This document shows, piece after piece, positions 7,045 to 12,099 of a stretch of DNA of 12,099 nucleotides (position 1 is the first letter of the stretch; the number at the start of each line of letters is the position of its first letter). Source of the stretch: Actinomycetota bacterium (lineage in GTDB: Bacteria > Actinomycetota > Thermoleophilia > UBA2241). The translations under genes were made by a program, and so were the position numbers. The stretch spans positions 22,782 through 34,880 of the forward strand of contig PLTW01000107.1 of the NCBI GenBank assembly GCA_003164655.1, written 5' to 3'. Under the pieces are notes generated by a model. The model ran no database searches, had not been told where the DNA came from, and was given only the letters and a program-made list of their open reading frames with translations.

Positions 7045-8886
7045 TCAGTCTTCTTCGGCCTGTGGCCGGCGGCGGCGCAGCACGACCACGCCGAGCCCGA
7101 CCAGCACGACGACGACCACCGCGACGACGATCAGCACGGTGCTGCTCGATCCGCCGCCGGCGGTCGCCGTCTTGGGCCGCAGGCTCAGATACGAACCGAT
7201 GTAGCCCTCGGCGTTGAAGGCCGGGCCGCGACCGTCGAACATCTGCTGCCAGCCCGTCCACTTCGTCGTGTTGTAGGCCTCGAGATAGTCGGGGTAGGTA
7301 AGCACCACCCACGGCGTCTGCTGGTACATGAGCTGCTGCATCTGCCAGATCGGCGTCTTGCGCGCCTGTGGTTCGATGGTCGAGGCCTGCACCAGGTTCA
7401 GGGCATCGTAGCGGGCGTTCGACCAGTAGGGCTCGTCGAGGCTGCCGATCTGCGGAGTCGTGAAGCAGACGAGAGTCTGGCCGGGGTCGAAGTAGCCCGT
7501 CCAGTTCCACACGACGAGATCGAAGTCGGGCGCCCAGGTCGCACCGTGGGCGTTGTAGATGTCGGACGTGAGCGTGCCGGGGTCGACCACCGAGAGCGTG
7601 ATCTTCAGGCCAAGCTGGCCGAGCCAGCCGGCGATCACCTTGGTCTCGCTCTGCTCCTGGGAGCTGTCGGTCGAGGTGTACAGGCGCAGCTTGATGGGTT
7701 TGCCCTTCTTGTCGAGCCGCGCGCCGTTCGAGCCCAGCTTGTAGCCCGCCTGGGTGAGGAGCTGGCTCGCCTTGGCAAGATCGAAGGTGTAGAGCTGCCC
7801 GGCGGGCGGCTGCCAGTGATAGTCGGGGTTCACCCAGACGCCGGGCGGGATGATGGTCGTCGCCGGCTGCGCGTAACCCTGGTAGGCCAGCTGCGCGAGC
7901 CGCTGCTTGTCGACCGCGTAGTTCAGGGCGTTGCGGAACTTCCAGTCTCGCAGTACCGGGTTGCCCAGTGAGCTCGACTTGGCGTAGGAGTTGAACTCGA
8001 GGTAGTCCCAGTTGTAGTAGGAGTACGGCACCGACTTGAACGAGGGATCGGACTTGAGGGCCGAGAACTGCGCCTGTGGCAGGCCCCAGGCGGCGTCGAG
8101 GTTGCCGCTCTTCAGGTCGGTGACCATGGTGTCGGCGTCCTGGTAGACCAGAAAGTAGATGTCGTCGATGGCCGGCTTGGGGCCCCAGTAGTTCGGGTTG
8201 CGCACCAGGTGGATGTAGCTGCCCTTCTTGAACTCGACGGTCTGGAAGGGCCCGCTGCCCACGAGCGGCAGCTTGGCGGCGTAGCTGGTGCTGGCCGCCT
8301 GCGGCGAGACATGCTCCCAGATGTGCTGGGGGATGATCGGCACCCACATGCTCTCGAGGTCGGCCTTGGGCCGGCTGCACACGATCCGCACGGTGGTCGG
8401 GTCGAGGGCCGTCGCGCTCTTGATGCCGAAGGTCGAGTTCGTGAAGTTCGCCATCTGGTTCTTGACGATGTAGTTGAACGTGAAGGCGACGTCGGCGGCG
8501 GTCAGCGGCTGGCCGTCCTGCCACTTGACGCCCGCCCGGATCTTGATCGTCCAGGTCAGGCCGTCCGCCGAGATGCCGCCGTTGGCCCTGGTCGGGAACT
8601 GGCTCGCCAGATCGAGCGTGGGCTGGTTGCGGTCGCCGTAGCCGAACAGCAGGTCGTAGTTCAGGGCCCAGATCTCGTAGGTCTCGTTCTGGTAGCCGAT
8701 GAAGGGATTGAGGTTGTCGGGCTCCTCGGTCCAGCCGATCCGCAGGGTGACGGCGCCGGCGCTGGGCGAAGGCGAGGCGCCCGCGGCGAAGGCGGTAGCC
8801 AGACCCCAGACCAGGCCGCCCGTCAGCAGCACGACGCCCGCGATCAGCGCGAACCGGCGCGTGCCGGCCAACAACCTGCGTTCCAT
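7045..8886 (-). CDS. ABC-type family-5 substrate-binding protein (peptide/nickel type), C-terminally membrane-anchored
   Basis: This 613-residue extracellular solute-binding protein belongs to the SBP family 5 (DppA/OppA/NikA-like). A basic N-terminus and hydrophobic stretch (about 12-33) end in ATAFAAG, a plausible signal-peptidase I site; there is no lipobox cysteine. The mature start VTLRIGWTEEPDNLNPFIGY (47-65) and the signature region KWQDGQPLTAADVAFTFNYI (121-140) are typical, as are GSGPFQ (210-215) and RNPNYWG (229-235). After a Gly/Ser linker (576-582) there is a strong helix (about 584-603) followed by RRRR and an acidic tail, so the protein is probably held by a C-terminal anchor rather than a lipid. 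ATG at 8886 has AAGGGGG (8891-8897) at 4-base spacing. No permease or ATPase gene is adjacent, so the ligand cannot be named; oligopeptides are the commonest. Confidence 0.93.
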   Translation of the reverse strand: MERRLLAGTRRFALIAGVVLLTGGLVWGLATAFAAGASPSPSAGAVTLRIGWTEEPDNLNPFIGYQNETYEIWALNYDLLFGYGDRNQPTLDLASQFPTRANGGISADGLTWTIKIRAGVKWQDGQPLTAADVAFTFNYIVKNQMANFTNSTFGIKSATALDPTTVRIVCSRPKADLESMWVPIIPQHIWEHVSPQAASTSYAAKLPLVGSGPFQTVEFKKGSYIHLVRNPNYWGPKPAIDDIYFLVYQDADTMVTDLKSGNLDAAWGLPQAQFSALKSDPSFKSVPYSYYNWDYLEFNSYAKSSSLGNPVLRDWKFRNALNYAVDKQRLAQLAYQGYAQPATTIIPPGVWVNPDYHWQPPAGQLYTFDLAKASQLLTQAGYKLGSNGARLDKKGKPIKLRLYTSTDSSQEQSETKVIAGWLGQLGLKITLSVVDPGTLTSDIYNAHGATWAPDFDLVVWNWTGYFDPGQTLVCFTTPQIGSLDEPYWSNARYDALNLVQASTIEPQARKTPIWQMQQLMYQQTPWVVLTYPDYLEAYNTTKWTGWQQMFDGRGPAFNAEGYIGSYLSLRPKTATAGGGSSSTVLIVVAVVVVVLVGLGVVVLRRRRPQAEED

Positions 8887-8955
8887 GTAGCCCCCTTCTC
8901 GTCGCGGCCCGGCGCGCGCCTGGCGGCGCCGAACGACGGTCACCCTTGCCATGCG

Positions 8956-8987
8956 ACACTATCGCGCACCGAGCAGGGGGAACGCAA
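8956..8987 (-). promoter_or_regulatory. Possible promoter of the substrate-binding protein gene
   Basis: On the - strand TTGCGT (8982-8987) and GATAGT (8958-8963) are separated by 18 bases, resembling a housekeeping -35/-10 pair. The overlapping TAGTGT at 8956-8961 also fits the actinobacterial TANNNT form. Transcription would start near 8950, about 65 bases before the ATG. It lies between the upstream cyclase's hairpin and this gene, as expected. The match is by eye only. Confidence 0.38.
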
Positions 8988-9017
8988 GATGGCCGCCGGC
9001 TCCGCCGCTGTTGCGGA

Positions 9018-9064
9018 CGCTTGCGACCGGCCGTCGGCAAGCGGCCGCCGGCCGGTCGCAAGCG
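9018..9064 (-). terminator. Hairpin downstream of the CHASE4 diguanylate cyclase gene
   Basis: A perfect 16-bp inverted repeat (9018-9033 with 9049-9064) encloses a 15-base loop and begins 24 bases past the TAG of the cyclase gene. The loop and right arm share a direct repeat, GCAAGCGGC (9037-9045 and 9058-9066), so alternative pairings are possible. There is no U-tract. Position and strength suggest transcription termination before the binding-protein promoter. Confidence 0.55.
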
Positions 9065-9087
9065 GCGTCGGCTCGACGCGCGGACGC

Positions 9088-10662
9088 CTACCCAGCCGGC
9101 GGTGACGAGAAGCTCGCCACGCAACCGCGCCCGGTGTTCTTGGCGCGATACATGGCCGTGTCGGCGCGGGCGAGCAGCTCTTCGACCGTGCCGCCGTCCC
9201 GCGGGAACACGGCAAGCCCGACGCTGGCGCTGAGACTGACGTGGCGACCTTCGATGTCGAAGGTGCGCGACAGCAGACTGCTCAGCAGACGCTCAGCGGC
9301 CAGCGCCGCCTCGGCGTCGTCGGCGCCGGGGATCAGCATGGCGAACTCGTCGCCGCCCAGCCGCGCCAGGCTGCTGTAGCGGCGTGTTTCGTGGCGCAGC
9401 GCTTCGCCGAAACGCACCAGCACCTCGTCGCCCATCTGGTGCCCGTAGGTATCGTTGAAGCGCTTGAAATCGTCGAGGTCGAACCAGAGCAGCGCGCCAC
9501 CCAGCCCGAGACGGTCCTCCTTGTCCAGCTCGCGTTTGAGCTCGTCTTCGAACCAGCGCCGATTGTGGAGGTGAGTCAGTGAGTCGTGGGTGGCCAGCTC
9601 GAAGAGCTCTCCGCGCGAGCGCTCCAGCGCATCCAGCGTGGTGTTCATGCCGGCCGCGAGCCGCGCGATCTCGTCGCCGCCCCTGTCCGGCAGGCGCGCC
9701 TTGGTGCGCTCGGAGATCCCGAACCGGCTGACCTGCTCGTTTAAGTGCGCGAGTCGCGCGAACACCGACCTGTCGAGCACGAGAACCAGCACGCCGATGC
9801 TGACCAGGATGAAGAGCAGCAGGCCGATCACCAGGTCGGTGAGCACGGTGTGGCCCTTGGCGACGATGGTGCGCGCCAGCGTCACCCTGAGAATGACCGC
9901 GGGCCGGCCCCGCAGGTCGGCGAGCTGGCCGTAGCCGGAGACCGTCTTTTGGTCGACCGGCTCGACCAGCGTGCTCGTGCCGCGCCGCAGGCTGTCGCGG
10001 GCAGCGAGCACGTCCGCGGGGAGGCCTGGCGCCGCCAGCGAATACCAGGTGACGGCCAGCCCGGTGGCTTGCGCCAGCGCCTCGACGTCGGCGGCGCGCA
10101 GGGCGTAGCCGATCAGCACGGTCCCGCGGATCGGCCCCGTCCCCTGACTGGTCACGATCGGCGCGGCACCCACGACGACCGGCCCCCCGGGCAGTCCGAT
10201 GATGCCCGCCGCCGTGGCGCTCGCCGCCGTAAAGCGCAGCGCCGCCGGGTGCCCGCTGAGGAACGCCATGAGCCCCGGCGGCAGGGGGCGCGCCCTGCCC
10301 GTCTGTCTGTCGACCGACGCGGCGTAGACCAGGTTGCCACGAGCATCGAGGAAGACCATGAAGTCGACGTGAATGCTGGCGACCTCGGCGTTCTGGAGGT
10401 TGGCGGCTACATAGGCGGCGTTGCGGTCGACGATGAAGCGATAGGTATCGGTCCAGTTGCCGTAGCTCACCGCGGTGGCGGCCAGCGGCGGAGCCAGGCT
10501 GGCGACCCAGTTCAGCGAGAGCCGCACGCTCTTGTCGGTGTCGCGCCGCTCGAGCTGGCTGAAGCCCGAGTCGACGACGGCGCGGGCCGCGCCCATAAGG
10601 ACGAGCATGAGGACGAGCATGGTCACGGTGACGATCGCCGCGGTCGTGGTGCGAATGCTCAA
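9088..10662 (-). CDS. CHASE4-HAMP-GGDEF membrane diguanylate cyclase
   Basis: This 524-residue protein makes c-di-GMP from two GTP in response to an external cue. Order: transmembrane helix (about 8-30), an extracytoplasmic CHASE4-type sensor (about 35-268, with SYGNWTDTYRFIVDRNAAYVAANL split around 66-89 and FLDARGNLVYAASVD), a second helix (about 273-297), HAMP (about 298-350) and GGDEF (about 355-517). The active-site motif is intact (RLGGDEF, GGDEF at 436-440), with FDLDDFKRFND at 394-404 for metal and GTP. The inhibitory I-site RxxD, expected nine residues before the motif, reads RRYS (427-430), so product inhibition is probably absent. The start is TTG at 10662 with AGGGAG about 9-11 bases upstream; later ATGs (first at codon 15) would cut into the first helix. 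No EAL or HD-GYP phosphodiesterase domain is fused. Confidence 0.94.
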   Translation of the reverse strand: MSIRTTTAAIVTVTMLVLMLVLMGAARAVVDSGFSQLERRDTDKSVRLSLNWVASLAPPLAATAVSYGNWTDTYRFIVDRNAAYVAANLQNAEVASIHVDFMVFLDARGNLVYAASVDRQTGRARPLPPGLMAFLSGHPAALRFTAASATAAGIIGLPGGPVVVGAAPIVTSQGTGPIRGTVLIGYALRAADVEALAQATGLAVTWYSLAAPGLPADVLAARDSLRRGTSTLVEPVDQKTVSGYGQLADLRGRPAVILRVTLARTIVAKGHTVLTDLVIGLLLFILVSIGVLVLVLDRSVFARLAHLNEQVSRFGISERTKARLPDRGGDEIARLAAGMNTTLDALERSRGELFELATHDSLTHLHNRRWFEDELKRELDKEDRLGLGGALLWFDLDDFKRFNDTYGHQMGDEVLVRFGEALRHETRRYSSLARLGGDEFAMLIPGADDAEAALAAERLLSSLLSRTFDIEGRHVSLSASVGLAVFPRDGGTVEELLARADTAMYRAKNTGRGCVASFSSPPAG

Positions 10663-10873
10663 AGACGCAGGCTCTCCCTGTCCCGATGCCGTGCCCGCCG
10701 GCGGCGACGGGCGGCCCTGGTGCTACGGTCGGGTCAGGGCGCAGCCGATTGCGGGATGTCCGTGCCTTGTCAGTATCGGCATCGGCTCCAGTAATCTTTA
10801 CATACTATCGTTAGAGTATTATCGAGGATTTCCCTTGATGGACGTGCGCGCCGTGCGGTGGCGCGTTCGTGCG
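10663..10873. promoter_or_regulatory. Intergenic region with AT-rich island upstream of the CHASE4 cyclase gene
   Basis: The stretch 10791-10834 is sharply AT-rich against its surroundings. On the - strand it carries two -10-like hexamers, GATAAT (10818-10823) and GATAGT (10804-10809), 14 bases apart as part of a direct repeat (ACTATCG and ATTATCG). A short inverted repeat, ATACT/AGTAT, spans 10802-10819. No good -35 is visible. The arrangement suits a promoter/operator for the cyclase gene with a leader of roughly 130 bases. I looked for a GEMM c-di-GMP riboswitch core in that leader and saw none. Confidence 0.4.
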
Positions 10874-10918
10874 CAGGGACGGCGGCGGCGGACCTGCGGT
10901 CCGCCGCCGCCGTCCCTG
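10874..10918 (-). terminator. Perfect 21-bp GC-rich hairpin after the GAF-GGDEF gene
   Basis: The arms 10874-10894 and 10898-10918 are exact reverse complements with a 3-base loop, built on GGC repeats. The structure begins 6 bases after the TAG of the GAF-GGDEF gene. It is the strongest inverted repeat I noticed in the window. No U-tract follows on either strand, as is common for hairpin terminators in high-GC genomes, so termination is inferred from placement. It could act in both directions. Confidence 0.68.
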
Positions 10919-10924
10919 GCCCGT

Positions 10925-11992
10925 CTACCCGGCGCCCGGCGCCACCACCACGCGGTTCTTACCGGCCGCCTTGGCCGCGTACAGAGCCTTGTCGGCGACC
11001 ACGACGAGCGCATCGGCCGTGTCGGCCGGGCCCGGGAAGGTGGTCGCCCCGATGCTCACCGTCACGGTGTCGACGTCGTTGTCGCCGAAGGCGAACGTCG
11101 TGGCGGCGATCCTGCCGCGCAGACGCTCGGCCACGGCGCCGGCGCCGAGCGGCGTGTCGGGCAGGATGACGGCGAACTCCTCGCCGCCGTAACGGCAGGC
11201 CGTGTCGACCTCGCGGCGCAGATCGGCGACCAGAATGCGGGCGACGGCGCGCAGCACCTCGTCGCCGGCCAGGTGCCCGTGGCGGTCGTTGAAGCCCTTG
11301 AAGTCGTCGATGTCGATCATCAGCAGGCCCACCGGATGACCGTAGCGCCGGCTGCGAGTCAGTTCCGCCGCGAGACGCTCGTAGAAGGCGCGGTGATTGA
11401 ACAGGCCGGTCAGACCGTCACGCACGGCCTGCTCCTCGATCGCCCGGTAGAGCCGGGCGTTGTGAATGGCGATCGCCGCCGTCGTGGCGAAGGCGATCAG
11501 CAGCTCCTTCTCTTCGTCGTCGAAGCGCAGCGCCTCGCCGGTGCTGCCGACCGACAGCAGCCCGATGGTCGTGTCGCCGAACCGCAGACCGACCTCGACG
11601 ATCGTCTTCTCGCCCCAACCCAGCATCTGCTCGTGCAACTGGGGATCGGTCCGCACCAGCTCGTCGTCGTCGATCTGGTACTCGACCACCTGCCCTTCGT
11701 CGAACGCCCGTCGAAAAGCGGGATGGTCGGCCAGCGAGTAGACGGTGCCGACGAACCCGGCCGCCGCGGCGGGATGTTCGGGAGCAAACGACCAGATGAC
11801 CATGAGCTCGTCGCGCTCGGCCGAGTACTCGTAGATGTCGGCATAGGAGAGGCCGAACGCCTTGCCGACACCCGTGCAGATGAGCTCCATTACCTCGCTC
11901 AGAACGAGGCTCGCCGACAGCGCCTGGCAGGCATCGAAGAGCGCCAGAAAGCGCTTGCGGCGCAGGTCGTTGTCGTCGGTCGAGCGGCTCAT
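10925..11992 (-). CDS. GAF-GGDEF soluble diguanylate cyclase
   Basis: This 355-residue protein lacks membrane helices and pairs an N-terminal GAF sensor (about 14-183) with a GGDEF domain (about 190-352). The active-site motif is the functional variant GGEEF (269-273, RYGGEEFAVI), with MIDIDDFKGFND upstream. The I-site RxxD is present nine residues before it as REVD (260-263), so c-di-GMP feedback inhibition is likely. DGLTGLFNHRAFYERL at the domain boundary is the usual signalling-helix/GGDEF junction. I chose ATG at 11992, giving MSRSTDDND. ATG at 12004 would add four residues but its only AG-rich site is one base away; ATG at 12043 adds an Arg-rich stretch without homology. The GAF ligand is unknown. 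The gene precedes the CHASE4 cyclase on the same strand but is separated from it by a strong hairpin and 262 bases, so they are probably regulated independently. Confidence 0.93.
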   Translation of the reverse strand: MSRSTDDNDLRRKRFLALFDACQALSASLVLSEVMELICTGVGKAFGLSYADIYEYSAERDELMVIWSFAPEHPAAAAGFVGTVYSLADHPAFRRAFDEGQVVEYQIDDDELVRTDPQLHEQMLGWGEKTIVEVGLRFGDTTIGLLSVGSTGEALRFDDEEKELLIAFATTAAIAIHNARLYRAIEEQAVRDGLTGLFNHRAFYERLAAELTRSRRYGHPVGLLMIDIDDFKGFNDRHGHLAGDEVLRAVARILVADLRREVDTACRYGGEEFAVILPDTPLGAGAVAERLRGRIAATTFAFGDNDVDTVTVSIGATTFPGPADTADALVVVADKALYAAKAAGKNRVVVAPGAG

Positions 11993-12099
11993 GAGTCTCA
12001 GCATACCTGCAGACCGACCGCGACGGCGAGCGCCGGCCGCCATAGGGTCGTCCCGACCTGCCGACGACGCCGGCCTAGATGCGGTAGACGCACGTGCGG

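Noticed and set aside
6805..7971. A 388-codon + strand frame extending from the TMEM175 gene into the binding-protein gene.
   Set aside because: It is out of frame with TMEM175 and antisense to the binding protein, with no recognisable domain or ribosome site.
6935..9124. A 729-codon - strand frame over the binding-protein gene.
   Set aside because: It is a frame-shifted shadow with low-complexity sequence. The other frame carries a full family-5 binding protein with signal peptide and anchor.
9745..10794. A 349-codon + strand frame antisense to the CHASE4 cyclase gene.
   Set aside because: The composition is Arg/Gln/His-rich and domain-free. The opposite strand encodes intact CHASE4, HAMP and GGDEF domains.
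12075..12099. A possible end of another - strand gene: seven open codons before a TAG at 12075-12077, reading RTCVYRI.
   Set aside because: Too short to identify or to tell from chance. It would need sequence beyond the right edge.

Overview
The window is about 12.1 kb of very GC-rich DNA from a bacterium. GTG and TTG starts are common, and stop-free shadow frames run for kilobases on the opposite strand. A substrate-binding protein that appears anchored by a C-terminal membrane helix, together with hairpins lacking U-tracts, fits a high-GC monoderm such as an actinobacterium (for example Thermoleophilia) or a Chloroflexota lineage. The sequence alone does not separate these. No rRNA, tRNA, CRISPR array, transposase or phage gene was seen.

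Layout. Left end, + strand: the C-terminal part of a LarA-type (nickel-dependent lactate racemase family) protein, then a site-2 protease (M50) with a C-terminal CBS pair. On the - strand, reading right to left from 6076 to 1713: a zinc-ribbon/single-helix membrane protein of unknown function, an AlkD-type DNA alkylation repair glycosylase, and a large membrane-anchored triple-GAF SpoIIE/PP2C phosphatase. These three are close enough to be one transcription unit. The phosphatase and site-2 protease genes meet tail to tail with overlapping stop codons. A TMEM175-family channel gene diverges from the zinc-ribbon gene at 6216. Right part, - strand: a family-5 (peptide/nickel type) substrate-binding protein with no transporter genes beside it, a CHASE4-HAMP-GGDEF diguanylate cyclase, and a GAF-GGDEF diguanylate cyclase. 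Strong hairpins follow the stops of the two cyclases, and a smaller one follows the binding protein, so these three look like separate units.

Theme. Most genes are membrane or signalling proteins: intramembrane proteolysis, a stress-type phosphatase, two c-di-GMP synthases and a solute receptor. No partner-switch kinase (RsbW), STAS antagonist, sigma factor, EAL/HD-GYP phosphodiesterase or PilZ effector is present, so any circuit must be completed elsewhere. Nothing here is convincing as a wholly new system. The items most worth a second look are the C-terminally anchored orphan binding protein, the contrast in I-site between the two adjacent cyclases, and the zinc-ribbon protein beside AlkD.
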